A DNA stretch of 64,000 bases. It comes from Pedobacter sp. Leaf216 (GTDB taxonomy: Bacteria; Bacteroidota; Bacteroidia; Sphingobacteriales; Sphingobacteriaceae). Under the pieces are notes generated by a model, which worked only from the letters and a program-made list of their open reading frames with translations, was not told the origin of the DNA and ran no database searches. The DNA lies in contig NZ_LMKM01000036.1 of assembly GCF_001421515.1 (NCBI RefSeq), positions 124,001 through 188,000 of the forward strand. The letters are read 5' to 3'. This document shows, piece by piece, positions 19,201-27,308 of this stretch (positions are counted from its first letter, which is position 1; the number at the start of each line of letters is the position of its first letter). Both the position numbers and the translations under genes were made by a program.

Positions 19201-19620
19201 GAATTGTATATCCCCGATGCTTACATTACTAACATAACTGAACGTTATAATTTATATACCGAACTTTCTAAACTTGATAACGAAACAGAGCTTGCTATTT
19301 TTGAAAAACATTTAGCCGATCGTTTCGGACCTGTTCCACCTCAGGTAAAAACCATGCTCAGCGTGGTACGGTTACAGTGGTTAGGTAAGAAATTAGGTTT
19401 TGAAAAAATCAGTTTCAAGAAAAACAGCTTGCGCGGATATTTCTTGAGCGACAAACAATCAGCTTATTTTGATTCAAATACTTTTACCAGAATTTTAACT
19501 TTTGCACAAAATCATCCACGGATGTGTAATTTAAAAGAGGTAAAAAACACCTTAAGGATTGCTTTCGATAATGTAAAAACCGTTGAGGAAGCGATTGAAA
19601 CTTTAGAGCTGATTGATTAA
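16282..19620 (+). CDS. mfd: Transcription-repair coupling factor
   Basis: Removes RNA polymerase stalled at DNA lesions and recruits UvrA. The 1112 residues show all parts: the UvrB-like N-terminal region with YEPGQFSIRGGIVDIFSF, the polymerase-interacting domain (YVTHIDHGIGKYAGLEKVEV), the RecG-like translocase with Walker A GDVGFGKT at 588-595 and DEEQ at 689-692, the TATPIPRTL and RGRVGRS motifs, and the C-terminal TRCF domain. The start is taken as TTG at 16282-16284: an in-frame stop lies 18 bases upstream and no ATG occurs near. It stands alone and ends at a double hairpin. Confidence 0.96.
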   Translation: MNIRDLINRYKTDDRVSQFTKALNSTKNPKIQLKGLVGSADAIVALSSYFLLHKPILFVLPDREEAAYFQSDLESVLDKQVLLFPSSYRKSFDFTQVDTANVLARAEVLNELNHDSEYGKIVVSYPEAIAEKVIDRSALEKNTLEISLGAKLGIDFINEFLIDYDFDRRDFVYEPGQFSIRGGIVDIFSFSSDLPFRIEFFGDEVESIRSFEIESQLSVTDVKSLTIVPNVQAKFLTESNISILDYIDQDTQLWFKDVEFTLDIVKAGFKKAVELWKALPAADKNQNPEWIDPKFAFTDEKLLGDHLQDFPIIEFGKQFFYKTDHRFEFETKPQPSFNKDFNLLIHNLKENEKEGIVNFIFTDSPKQVERLYAILEDIDKTAKFTPINSMLREGFIDSQIQTAFYTDHQIFDRYYKYKLKKGYQKSQAITLKDLRELKSGDYVTHIDHGIGKYAGLEKVEVNGKTQEMIRLIYADNDLLYVNINSLNRIAKYSGKDSGVPKMNKLGTDAWDKLKKTTKKKVKDIARDLIKLYALRKTQAGTAFSPDSYLQTELEASFIYEDTPDQLKATQDVKKDMESPHPMDRLVCGDVGFGKTEIAVRAAFKAVAEGKQAAILVPTTILALQHFKTFSSRLKDFPVTVDYINRFKTNKQIKDTLAEAAAGKVDILIGTHRLLSKDVKFKDLGIMIIDEEQKFGVTAKERLKAVRVNVDTLTLTATPIPRTLHFSLMGARDLSIISTPPPNRQPVSTELHVFNDKLIQEAVQFELDRGGQVFFIHNRVNDLMQLGGMIQKLVPKARIGIAHGQLDGDQLEDVMLDFINGEKDVLVATTIIEAGLDIPNANTIIINHAHMFGLSDLHQMRGRVGRSNKKAFCYLLSPPLSTLTSEARKRLSAIEEFSDLGSGFNVAMRDLDIRGSGNLLGAEQSGFIAEIGFEMYHKILDEAIQELKEAEFKGLFENEPARPFVGFTQVDTDLELYIPDAYITNITERYNLYTELSKLDNETELAIFEKHLADRFGPVPPQVKTMLSVVRLQWLGKKLGFEKISFKKNSLRGYFLSDKQSAYFDSNTFTRILTFAQNHPRMCNLKEVKNTLRIAFDNVKTVEEAIETLELID

Positions 19621-19696
19621 AAAACATTAATTCAGTCAGTTCATTGACTGAATTAACGTTAATTGAGTCAGTCTGTTGACTGAATTAATGTTTTTT
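19621..19696 (+). terminator. Tandem hairpin terminator after mfd
   Basis: Two near-identical inverted repeats in a row: TTAATTCAGTCA with TGACTGAATTAA, then TTAATTGAGTCA with TGACTGAATTAA, followed by TTTTTT at 19691-19696. The outermost arms (ACATTAATTCAGTCA and TGACTGAATTAATGT) can also pair into one long stem, so two mutually exclusive folds exist. Confidence 0.8.
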
Positions 19697-19724
19697 CAAT
19701 TATGAGCACTTATTTTAAAACAAA

Positions 19725-19946
19725 ATGTTAGACCCTACTTTATTGCTCGATTTAGTGAAAATGCAAATGCCCTATGGAAAATATAAAGGTTATCTGATCT
19801 GCAATATTCCTGAAAGTTACTTGCTTTGGTATAAGGATAAGGGCTTTCCGAAAGGAAAACTGGGCGATTTAATGGCTACTATGTTTGAAATACGGGTAAA
19901 TGGTTTAGAATACCTGTTAACGCCTTTAAAAAATCAGAATCGGTAA
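19725..19946 (+). CDS. DUF3820 family small protein
   Basis: A 73-residue protein matching DUF3820: MPYGKYKGYLICNIPESYLLWY, with the conserved MPxGKYKG start, then KGFPKGKLGDLMA and ending NGLEYLLTPL. Members are small proteins with a domain also seen at the C-terminus of some exonucleases; the function is unknown. It begins 28 bases after the mfd terminator. Confidence 0.8.
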   Translation: MLDPTLLLDLVKMQMPYGKYKGYLICNIPESYLLWYKDKGFPKGKLGDLMATMFEIRVNGLEYLLTPLKNQNR

Positions 19947-20257
19947 GTAAGAATGATAGGTTTATGCGAACATTTATTCCGGGCTATTGTCTTCCCGAAC
20001 CAAAAAGTGATGGTGGCAGGTATAGAGGAATCGTCCTTCCCAACTTGATTGGGAATCGTAATGCCTTAGTAGGGTCGGAGGTTGCATTAAGATTCCCGCC
20101 TGCGCGGGAAAGACGACCGTTTTGAATAGATCTCTCCATTGCGCTGCTTCAGTCGAGATGACGGTTTTCTATGTATTTTCATGTAAAAGTCACTCAGATC
20201 TAAAGGAACTTTACAGAAAAAGATCTGCTTTGATCTACTAATCTTTAGGAAACAAAT
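19947..20257. repeat. Intergenic region with degenerate dispersed palindromes
   Basis: A 311-base non-coding stretch. It holds TCCCGCCTGCGCGGGA (a perfect palindrome around 20094-20110), an earlier CCCAACTTGATTGGG hairpin near 20039, and about 20128-20164 a half element of dispersed family A (ATCTCTCCATTGCGCTGCTTCAGTCGAGATGACGG, given here in part: TCTCTCCATT and GTCGAGATGACGG). This looks like a decayed, nested set of palindromic repeats rather than a gene. Confidence 0.6.
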
Positions 20258-20974
20258 TTATATCTCACAACCATTCTCATCACAAACCGCATCATTATTT
20301 TTGTTTAATGAGGTTATTGTAGTTTTAGGTTGTGCTTCTTTCCATTCGGTAAAACTTTGGGTAAGCGCATCTGTGAAAGCCTGTACAGGTTGCGCACCGG
20401 AAACGCCATATTTGCGGTCCATAACAAAATAAGGAACCCCTCTAATTCCTAAGTTCTGGCTTTCATAAATATCATAACGTACAGCTTCTGCAAATTCATT
20501 TCCATTTAAAACCGACATGGCTTCTGCTTTATCCAAGCCAATTTCTACGGCAAGATCAATCAAAACGTCGGTTTCACCAATATTTTTGCTTTTTACAAAA
20601 TGAGCTTCAAACAATTTTTCTTCTGCTAAATCCTGAAGTTTATGTTTAGATGCCAAATGAATCAATCGATGTGCGTTAAAAGTATTGGCAGGTATATTTG
20701 TATCAAAATCAATCGTTAAACCAGCATTTTCAGCCATATCAACAACCTGTTTTGTCATCTGTTTGGCTTGCTCAACGGGCATACCTTTGCTTCTCGAAAG
20801 GTAATCGTAAATTGTTTCATTGTTGGTATTGTGGTACTCAGGGTTGAGCTGAAAACTTTTCCAATCTACTTCAATTTCATTTTTGAACGGTAATTTTTCA
20901 ATTGCCTGTTCAAAATGTCTTTTCCCAATATAGCAAAACGGACACATTACGTCCGACCAGATTTCTACTTTCAT
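20258..20974 (-). CDS. DsbA family oxidoreductase (FrnE-like)
   Basis: A 238-residue thioredoxin-fold protein with an inserted helical domain. The redox motif Cys-Pro-Phe-Cys is at residues 11-14 (SDVMCPFCYIGKR), there is no signal peptide, and GIRGVPYFVMDRKYGVSGAQP supplies the cis-Pro loop. Together these define the FrnE/2-hydroxychromene-2-carboxylate isomerase-like subgroup of cytoplasmic DsbA proteins, often linked to oxidative stress. The C-terminus ends in a second cysteine pair (CDENGCEI). It is transcribed alone. Confidence 0.9.
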   Translation of the reverse strand: MKVEIWSDVMCPFCYIGKRHFEQAIEKLPFKNEIEVDWKSFQLNPEYHNTNNETIYDYLSRSKGMPVEQAKQMTKQVVDMAENAGLTIDFDTNIPANTFNAHRLIHLASKHKLQDLAEEKLFEAHFVKSKNIGETDVLIDLAVEIGLDKAEAMSVLNGNEFAEAVRYDIYESQNLGIRGVPYFVMDRKYGVSGAQPVQAFTDALTQSFTEWKEAQPKTTITSLNKNNDAVCDENGCEI

Positions 20975-21086
20975 AGCACAAAATTAAGTGGATAATAATT
21001 GACTATAGTAAAGCCAAAGTAAAAAGCCACTATCGTTTAGTATAGTGGCCCTAGTGTCTTAATAAAATTTTCATCTCAAGATATCA

Positions 21087-21160
21087 TCATTTCGACCGCA
21101 GTGGAGAAATCTTTAACAGTTCAAAGATTTCTCCATTTCACTACGATTCAGTCGAAATGA
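21087..21160. repeat. Dispersed palindromic repeat, family A, complete copy
   Basis: Nested inverted repeats: TCATTTCGAC (21087-21096) with GTCGAAATGA (21151-21160), and GGAGAAATCTTT (21103-21114) with AAAGATTTCTCC (21123-21134). The whole element can fold into one long hairpin. Related copies are at 34534-34586, 37186-37269 and 50175-50284. Confidence 0.85.
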
Positions 21161-21194
21161 CGACCTTTATATTTGATTTGTCAATCAATTATAA

Positions 21195-23888
21195 CTATTT
21201 ATACAACTGGTTAAATATCAGTTTAAACGTACCATGTGTTTGAGCCCTGAAAGCAATTTCAGGCCCAAAAGCAAGCAGCTTCCCTTTGCCAACCTTTGCT
21301 TCAAAAGCCGTTACACCATCTTGAAGATAGGCTTGCCCCCATGCCCATCCGCTGCGCAATGGTGAGGCGTTTTCAAACCACAATAATGGTTTGATCTTTC
21401 CAGAAGCAATGGCGTCGCCAGTGAGCTTAAAAACAGGGCTGTTATCAAAATAAACATCAGCTTCCTTTTCCATTCCCCAATTGGTTGGCAAGGTTGTATC
21501 TACACCAACATTTAAAACACTTCCGGGAACATAATACTTCTCAGCAGGCAATCTCTTTTCCTCCCCGTTCACAATTTCGACCATTGCATTCCGCACCGGC
21601 AGATTTAAGTGATAAGCTAAATTTGTACTGCTGCCAATGGTTACAATATTTCCTCCTGCTTCCAGAAATTTCTTTAATTCAGGAATCGATTTATCGGAAG
21701 TGATTCTTCCTAAACGGTTTCTGAATTCTTTTGGAACTTCGTCTGCCTTTGGGCCAAAAGTTCTGTTTCCGGCACCTCCCTGTACTCCTGGGATTGCACC
21801 ACCAACAAAAATAATCACATCATATTTTGATTTTAAATTGCCTGAATCGATATCCTGAGGATAAATTACGCTTGCATTGTAATGGTACTGTTCCATTAAA
21901 AAGCGAACCCAGCCCGAAGCCATAGAACCTCCATAAGTATCCCATAAGGCAATTCTGGCAGTTGATATTTTAACTTTGCTTTTTGGAGCCGCAGCAATTT
22001 TTAGTTTGACATTTACTTTTTCCAATACCGATTTTCCTGCTGATGAAACATAAAAATCGCCATTTTCTGTGGAGCGGTAAACCTCAACTTTGTTTCTCAA
22101 TAAATCATTTACTGCCGTGTAAGAATCATTCTGTGCCGCACTTAATACATAGCTTGATCCGTTGGCTAATTTATTTTCAGGCTGTAATAATTGTCCATAA
22201 GGATTTTTCTCAAACGGACCTGAGAAATCATCAAGAATCCGATCAAATTTCACATCCATTAAATACGCTAATGTCCATCCAGCAGCATCATATGGTGGAA
22301 TTGGCGCACCGCCTTCGTATTTAAAATCGTTTGGATGATCTTGCGGTTCGAACATGTCCAAAACATGCGGACGGAAAGCCTGATCGGTTTTAACCACATA
22401 ACTGCCGGCAGAATAATTTTTTCCGGCAACACTAAAAGATGAGGTTGCTTTTTGCACCACAATACCCGTTCTGATCAATGCATTTAAAAACTTGATGGCT
22501 GTATTGAAATCAGGTTGATCTGCAGATAAAATATAACCATGAGGATCTCTGTTTAAAGGGGCTTTCATTACCGTATCAAAAGCTTTCATACCGATTTGCC
22601 TTCTTGCTCCAAAATCTGCATCTCCACCTGCAACGGAGGTGCCTTTTTCACCTTTTGCAGCATTGTTAATGGCTTCAATTTTCTTAGGAGAGAAAGACCA
22701 GGTATCTTTTTTACCACGCTCGATTGAGTTTCGGCCCATTTGGTAAATGTTGTATAATAATTCATCCCGATAACGCTGTGCGTAGCCTAAAACAGCATAA
22801 TTTAAAGAAACTGAATAATCGATCGAATTTTTAAAATACCATTTTCTTGGCGTAATCGGGTTTGGTGAATCGCCACTAGGTAATAAACGCGATGGAACCA
22901 GGGGAATTTCAGATGGGGTAGGATTACCTATAATTTCTGTTAAAAGCCCAACCATATTGTGAAAATAAGTTGTGGTTCTTAACCCTCCATTGTACCAGGT
23001 AGAATAAACCGATCCTCCACGCTGGGTGTAGCCAGGTTTATTTTCTACATTCATTCTATTGTGCATGGCAGCACCCACAGCATCTAAACTGGTTAATATG
23101 GTTGGATCGAAAACATAATTGAATGGGTCGCGGTAGGGTGGGCCTGCCACAACTGTACCTGCCGGACCAGCCTGGTGGTGGTTATACATGATCTGCGGAA
23201 TCCATTCTACAAAGAGCTGACGGCCGATATTCTGAGTTTCTTTGAGGTTTAACATAAAGAAATCGCGGTTATTATCATGTCCTGCATATTTTTCATACAG
23301 AACGGGCAATCCAGAAGTAGTTCTTTTTTTAGGATCTTTATCCCTCATGTACCAATTGCTCACCAACTCTTGCCCATCCGGGTTGGCATGCGTAAACAAA
23401 ATAATCACATTATCCAGAATGCGTGTTGTTTCAGCATCATCCCTTGAAGCAAATTCGTAAATAGTCTGAATTAACTGATGCGCACCCACCACTTCATTTG
23501 CATGCAAACCACCATCTATCCATACCACGGCTTTACCTTCTTGTGCCAATGATTTTGCTTGCTCCGGCGTAATTTCGGCATGTGCCAGCTGTTGCGCAAT
23601 TTCTTTATACCGATCTAATTTTTTTAGATTTTCCGGAGAGGAAACAATGAGCATATACTGGCTTCTGCCTTCTTCAGTTTTACCTATATCGACTAATTTG
23701 ATGCGGTTGGAGTTTGCGGCAAGTTTTTTAAAATAAGTTTCTGTTTGAGTATAATTAGCGAGCTGATAATCATCGCCTATATCAAAACCAAAATGAGATT
23801 TTGGCGTGGGTACCTCCTGCGAAAACACAGCGAGGCCATTTACCATTAAAAAAGCTAAACAGAGCCCTTTAAAGTAGTTTTTTATCAT
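21195..23888 (-). CDS. Secreted zinc carboxypeptidase (peptidase family M14)
   Basis: An exported 897-residue metallopeptidase. Signal peptide at residues 1-23 (ending AVFSQ). The M14 domain follows: zinc ligands His129 and Glu132 in GGLHANEVVG, substrate-side HDNNRDFFMLN, and a later His ligand in the NHHQAGPAGT region. The long C-terminal part (about 560-897) includes a Rossmann-like region (YDVIIFVGGAIPG, GGNIVTIGSSTNLA) resembling a ThuA/glutaminase-type fold without obvious catalytic residues. This architecture is common in Bacteroidota exopeptidases that release amino acids from peptides outside the cell. Substrate unknown. Confidence 0.9.
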   Translation of the reverse strand: MIKNYFKGLCLAFLMVNGLAVFSQEVPTPKSHFGFDIGDDYQLANYTQTETYFKKLAANSNRIKLVDIGKTEEGRSQYMLIVSSPENLKKLDRYKEIAQQLAHAEITPEQAKSLAQEGKAVVWIDGGLHANEVVGAHQLIQTIYEFASRDDAETTRILDNVIILFTHANPDGQELVSNWYMRDKDPKKRTTSGLPVLYEKYAGHDNNRDFFMLNLKETQNIGRQLFVEWIPQIMYNHHQAGPAGTVVAGPPYRDPFNYVFDPTILTSLDAVGAAMHNRMNVENKPGYTQRGGSVYSTWYNGGLRTTTYFHNMVGLLTEIIGNPTPSEIPLVPSRLLPSGDSPNPITPRKWYFKNSIDYSVSLNYAVLGYAQRYRDELLYNIYQMGRNSIERGKKDTWSFSPKKIEAINNAAKGEKGTSVAGGDADFGARRQIGMKAFDTVMKAPLNRDPHGYILSADQPDFNTAIKFLNALIRTGIVVQKATSSFSVAGKNYSAGSYVVKTDQAFRPHVLDMFEPQDHPNDFKYEGGAPIPPYDAAGWTLAYLMDVKFDRILDDFSGPFEKNPYGQLLQPENKLANGSSYVLSAAQNDSYTAVNDLLRNKVEVYRSTENGDFYVSSAGKSVLEKVNVKLKIAAAPKSKVKISTARIALWDTYGGSMASGWVRFLMEQYHYNASVIYPQDIDSGNLKSKYDVIIFVGGAIPGVQGGAGNRTFGPKADEVPKEFRNRLGRITSDKSIPELKKFLEAGGNIVTIGSSTNLAYHLNLPVRNAMVEIVNGEEKRLPAEKYYVPGSVLNVGVDTTLPTNWGMEKEADVYFDNSPVFKLTGDAIASGKIKPLLWFENASPLRSGWAWGQAYLQDGVTAFEAKVGKGKLLAFGPEIAFRAQTHGTFKLIFNQLYK

Positions 23889-23981
23889 AATAAGAAGTTT
23901 AGTTGGTAATCAAATATAATAGAGAAAAAGTGCTAAAAACAGCTTGCTGTAAATTTGTTACAAGTTTTAAATCCTAATCCA

Positions 23982-23989
23982 TACATTTG
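23982..23989 (+). promoter_or_regulatory. Predicted minus-7 element of the metE riboswitch transcript
   Basis: TACATTTG fits the TAnnTTTG consensus. A TTTG lies at 23954-23957, but the 24-base spacer is longer than the usual 19-21, so the match is partial. It would start the transcript about 30 bases before the riboswitch. Confidence 0.5.
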
Positions 23990-24021
23990 CCTTGATGTAA
24001 GTTCTTAACTTTATTTTTCAT

Positions 24022-24206
24022 CAACCGATACAGGTTCCCGGAATACACCCGGGATTAATAGGGAATCGTGTGCAAATCACGAGCTGTCGCGCAACTGTAA
24101 ATTCTGTCTATAAAAAAGACAACGGTTTTACCATTCATGCCACTGTGCCGTTTAACCGGTATGGGAAGGCGGTAAAATCGGGAATAAGTCAGGAGACCTG
24201 CCTATA
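24022..24206 (+). promoter_or_regulatory. Cobalamin riboswitch
   Basis: Senses adenosyl- or other cobalamin and controls metE in cis. The conserved parts appear in order: GGGAATCGTGTGCAAATCAC (24061-24080), then GCGCAACTGTAA (24089-24100), a variable hairpin, GCCACTG (24139-24145), GGGAAGGCGG and the B12 box AGTCAGGAGACCTGCC (24187-24202). No clear terminator with a T run follows directly; a short GGCA/TGCC hairpin before TTTCCTTTTT near 24310-24340 is the only candidate, so the switch may act on translation or by another mechanism. Confidence 0.95.
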
Positions 24207-24279
24207 TTGAATTGACGGTGCTTTCGCGTTATAAAGTAATTGGTCAGGTCTGATTGTACACAATAAAATTAAATTTTAT

Positions 24280-24369
24280 ATGCTTGCTTTAAGCTTTTTG
24301 CTGATAGCGGGCAGGCTGTGCCGTAACCTTTCCTTTTTATTTATAAATAGAAACCCATTAAAATACTGA
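24280..24369 (+). CDS. Possible 29-codon leader peptide between riboswitch and metE
   Basis: An ATG at 24280 opens 29 codons ending at TGA 24367-24369, 42 bases before metE. The product would start MLALSFLLIAGRL and is hydrophobic at first. It may be chance: no similar peptide is known to me, and no ribosome binding sequence is visible. Its place in the riboswitch expression platform is the only reason to list it. Confidence 0.2.
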   Translation: MLALSFLLIAGRLCRNLSFLFINRNPLKY

Positions 24370-24411
24370 TCTGAGCTTTTAAACGATTTATTTACTTAAT
24401 CTTTAAAAGAG

Positions 24412-26745
24412 ATGCTAACGCAAAATCTAGGCTATCCGCGAATAGGTAGTCAAAGGGAATTAAAGAAAATCTGCGAAAATTATTGGGCAGATAAAACTGG
24501 GTACAAAAACGTACTTCAGGTGGGCAAAAACATTCGCCACGAAAACTGGAAACTTCAAAAAGAAGCCGGAATTGATGTTATTCCATCGAACGACTTCTCT
24601 TTTTATGATCATGTGCTCGATCATTCCTTAACTTTTGGGGCGATTCCTAAAAGGTATAACGAGGTGATTCTGAAAAAAGGAAACGAAGAACTCGATCTTT
24701 ATTTCGCCATGGCAAGGGGATATCAAAAAGAAGGCTTGGATGTGGTGGCAATGGAAATGACCAAATGGTTTGATACCAATTACCATTACATTGTACCTGA
24801 ATTTTATAAAAACCAGCCATTTAAACTCTTCTCGACCAAAATTATTGATGAGTTTTATGAGGCAAAACAGCTGGGGATTACTACAAAGCCGGTTTTGATC
24901 GGCCCTGTTTCCTACCTTTTATTAGGTAAGGAAAAAGAAGCTGGTTTTGAAAAAATTGATCTTATTAAAAACCTCCTTCCGGTTTATATAGAAATTTTAT
25001 CACGCTTAGATGCTTTAAATGCAGAATATGTTCAGTTTGATGAGCCTTTTTTAACGTTAGACCTTACTGAAAAAGACAAAAAGGCTTATGAATACGTTTA
25101 TAAAGAGATCAGAAAAGCTTTTCCGCGGTTAAAAATTGTTTTAGCTACCTATTTTGAAGGCTTGGGCAATAATTTAGCTTTAACAACTTCATTACCTATA
25201 AATATCTTACACATCGATCTGGTACGTGCTGAAGATCAGTTAACGGATGTTTTAACTTCATTAAAAGAAGAAACCGTTCTTTCTTTAGGTTTGGTAGATG
25301 GAAGAAATATCTGGAAAAATGATTTCGAAAAATCTGTTTCCATCATTAATCAAGCCATAGAAAAAAGAGGTTTGGATAAAATCTGGATTGCCCCATCTTG
25401 CTCTTTAATCCACTCACCGGTTGATTTAGACAATGAAACCAACGAAAAAAATTTATCGGCAAAAATTAAACAATGGTTAGCCTATGCGAAACAAAAAATT
25501 ACAGAGGTTGCTACCTTAAAAAAACTGATTACCAACGAGAACCCTGCATCTACCCAACAAAAATTGGAGGAAAACAAAATTGCCATCAGTAACCGTAAAG
25601 TTTCTAAAATCATCCACAATCCTGAAGTTAAACAACGTGTTTTAGGATTAAAAGAGCAGGATGCTGAACGCTTAAGTCCATTTTCTGCTAGAAAAATTAA
25701 ACAGCAGGAACTTAATTTACCAAGTTATGCCACTACAACCATCGGCTCATTTCCGCAAACAGCCGAAGTACGGAGCTGGAGAGCCAAACTTAAAAACGGA
25801 ACTTTTACGGTTGAGGAATATGATAATTTGATCGCTCTGGAAACCGAAAAAGCGGTAAAATGGCAGGAAGAAATAGACCTTGATGTACTGGTACATGGCG
25901 AATTTGAGCGCAATGATATGGTTGAATACTTCGGTGAGCAACTTGATGGCTTTGCTTTTTCTAAAAACGGCTGGGTACAAAGTTATGGTTCACGCTGTGT
26001 AAAACCGCCAATTATTTTTGGTGATGTTTCCCGACCTGAACCGATGACGGTAAAGTGGACCGCTTATGCTCAGTCACTTACCTCAAAGTACATGAAAGGT
26101 ATGTTAACTGGCCCGGTAACGATTTTACAATGGTCGTTTGTGCGTAACGATCAGCCACGATCAGAAACTTGTACACAAATTGCCCTTGCTATCCGCGATG
26201 AAGTTTGCGACCTTGAAAATGCTGGTATAAAAATTATTCAGATTGATGAGCCAGCCATTAGGGAAGGTTTACCCTTACGCAAAGCAGATTGGCAAACCTA
26301 CCTGAACTGGGCAGTTAAAGCCTTTAAAATTTCGGCTAGTGGCGTTAAAGATGCTACTCAGATCCATACACATATGTGTTACTCGGAATTTAACGATATT
26401 ATCCTAAACATAGCCGATATGGATGCCGATGTTATTACCATCGAAACCTCACGTTCACAAATGGAATTATTGGATGCTTTTGCCGATTTTAAATATCCAA
26501 ACGAAATTGGTCCGGGTGTTTACGATATTCACTCTCCAAGGGTTCCGAAAAGGGAAGAAATGGTTCAGTTACTCAAAAAAGCAAAGGCTGTTATTCCATC
26601 AGAACAGTTATGGGTAAACCCTGATTGTGGCTTAAAAACCCGGGGTTGGGACGAAACTAAAAAAGCCTTAATAGAAATGGTTGATGCTGCTAAAGAAATG
26701 CGTAAAGCCGAAGAAGTTTTGGCTGCAGATCTTCAGGCGAATTAA
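24412..26745 (+). CDS. metE: Cobalamin-independent methionine synthase
   Basis: Transfers the methyl group of 5-methyltetrahydropteroyl-polyglutamate to homocysteine. The 777 residues hold both barrels: an N-terminal part with NLGYPRIGSQRELKK and a C-terminal catalytic part with TTIGSFPQTAEVR. Zinc ligands are visible at His654 and Cys656 (HTHMCYSEF) and Cys739 (NPDCGLKTRGWDE). It is preceded by a cobalamin riboswitch, so expression should fall when B12 is available; this implies a B12-dependent MetH elsewhere in the genome (inference). A 14-base perfect hairpin terminator follows. Confidence 0.97.
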   Translation: MLTQNLGYPRIGSQRELKKICENYWADKTGYKNVLQVGKNIRHENWKLQKEAGIDVIPSNDFSFYDHVLDHSLTFGAIPKRYNEVILKKGNEELDLYFAMARGYQKEGLDVVAMEMTKWFDTNYHYIVPEFYKNQPFKLFSTKIIDEFYEAKQLGITTKPVLIGPVSYLLLGKEKEAGFEKIDLIKNLLPVYIEILSRLDALNAEYVQFDEPFLTLDLTEKDKKAYEYVYKEIRKAFPRLKIVLATYFEGLGNNLALTTSLPINILHIDLVRAEDQLTDVLTSLKEETVLSLGLVDGRNIWKNDFEKSVSIINQAIEKRGLDKIWIAPSCSLIHSPVDLDNETNEKNLSAKIKQWLAYAKQKITEVATLKKLITNENPASTQQKLEENKIAISNRKVSKIIHNPEVKQRVLGLKEQDAERLSPFSARKIKQQELNLPSYATTTIGSFPQTAEVRSWRAKLKNGTFTVEEYDNLIALETEKAVKWQEEIDLDVLVHGEFERNDMVEYFGEQLDGFAFSKNGWVQSYGSRCVKPPIIFGDVSRPEPMTVKWTAYAQSLTSKYMKGMLTGPVTILQWSFVRNDQPRSETCTQIALAIRDEVCDLENAGIKIIQIDEPAIREGLPLRKADWQTYLNWAVKAFKISASGVKDATQIHTHMCYSEFNDIILNIADMDADVITIETSRSQMELLDAFADFKYPNEIGPGVYDIHSPRVPKREEMVQLLKKAKAVIPSEQLWVNPDCGLKTRGWDETKKALIEMVDAAKEMRKAEEVLAADLQAN

Positions 26746-26751
26746 TCAAAT

Positions 26752-26808
26752 TTGGCCACGGAAACACAGAAAACACGCGTTTTTATATTTCTGTTTTCTA
26801 TGGCCAAG
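26752..26808. repeat. Imperfect inverted repeat after metE
   Basis: TTGGCCA at 26752-26758 pairs with TGGCCAA at its right end (about 26801-26807), and the inner GAAA and ACAGAAA pair with TTTCTGT and TTTC, giving a long interrupted stem. The phrase CCACGGAAACACAGAAAACAC looks like a general intergenic repeat of this group of bacteria, but no second copy is in the window. Confidence 0.5.
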
Positions 26809-26813
26809 CTATA

Positions 26814-26856
26814 CTTTGACAACTTTCTTTATTGGAAAGTTGTCAAAGCTTTTTTC
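26814..26856 (+). terminator. Terminator of metE
   Basis: A perfect 14-base stem (CTTTGACAACTTTC at 26814-26827 with GAAAGTTGTCAAAG at 26835-26848), 7-base loop, then CTTTTTTC. It ends 19 bases before the thioesterase ATG. Confidence 0.88.
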
Positions 26857-26874
26857 AGCCCCTATATTTATCCC

Positions 26875-27261
26875 ATGACTCTAGAAGAAAGAATAGAAAA
26901 CTCTAAAACCAGTATTTTTAAAGCCGTTTTTCCTAATACAACCAATCATTACGATACCCTTTTCGGAGGTACTGCCATGCACCTGATGGATGAGGTAGCT
27001 TTTATCACTGCAACGCGTTTCAGCCGCCAAATTATGGTTACGGTAAGCAGCGACAGAATAGATTTTAAAAAACCAATTCCTGCGGGCACCATTGTAGAGC
27101 TTATTGGCAAGGTAAATCATGTAGGAAACACCAGTTTAAAAGTTAATGTAGAGATTTATATTGAGCAAATGTATGCCGAGGGAAGAGAATTGGCGGTACA
27201 TGGCGATTTTACTTTTGTAGCCATCGATGAAAATAAAAAGCCTGTTCAGGTAATTAAATAA
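26875..27261 (+). CDS. Acyl-CoA thioesterase (hotdog fold)
   Basis: A 128-residue hotdog thioesterase of the YciA/BFIT type that hydrolyses acyl-CoA. Family features: NHYDTLFGGTAMHLMDEVAFI, where the Asn-His and Gly-Gly start the central helix and the acidic residue (Asp-Glu) is catalytic, and VSSDRIDFKKPIPAGTIVEL in the next strands. The start is ATG at 26875; the open frame continues upstream to a TTG at 26752, but that extension runs through the metE terminator hairpin and is not family sequence. The methyltransferase gene follows after 47 bases. Confidence 0.88.
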   Translation: MTLEERIENSKTSIFKAVFPNTTNHYDTLFGGTAMHLMDEVAFITATRFSRQIMVTVSSDRIDFKKPIPAGTIVELIGKVNHVGNTSLKVNVEIYIEQMYAEGRELAVHGDFTFVAIDENKKPVQVIK

Positions 27262-27308
27262 TCTAAAAAGATGTAAAAATCATCCATTCTTAATTTTTAG
27301 CTTTGATT

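Noticed and set aside
26752..27261. Thioesterase starting at TTG 26752 (169 residues)
   Set aside because: The first 41 codons run through two hairpins including the metE terminator and do not look like family sequence; ATG 26875 fits the family.
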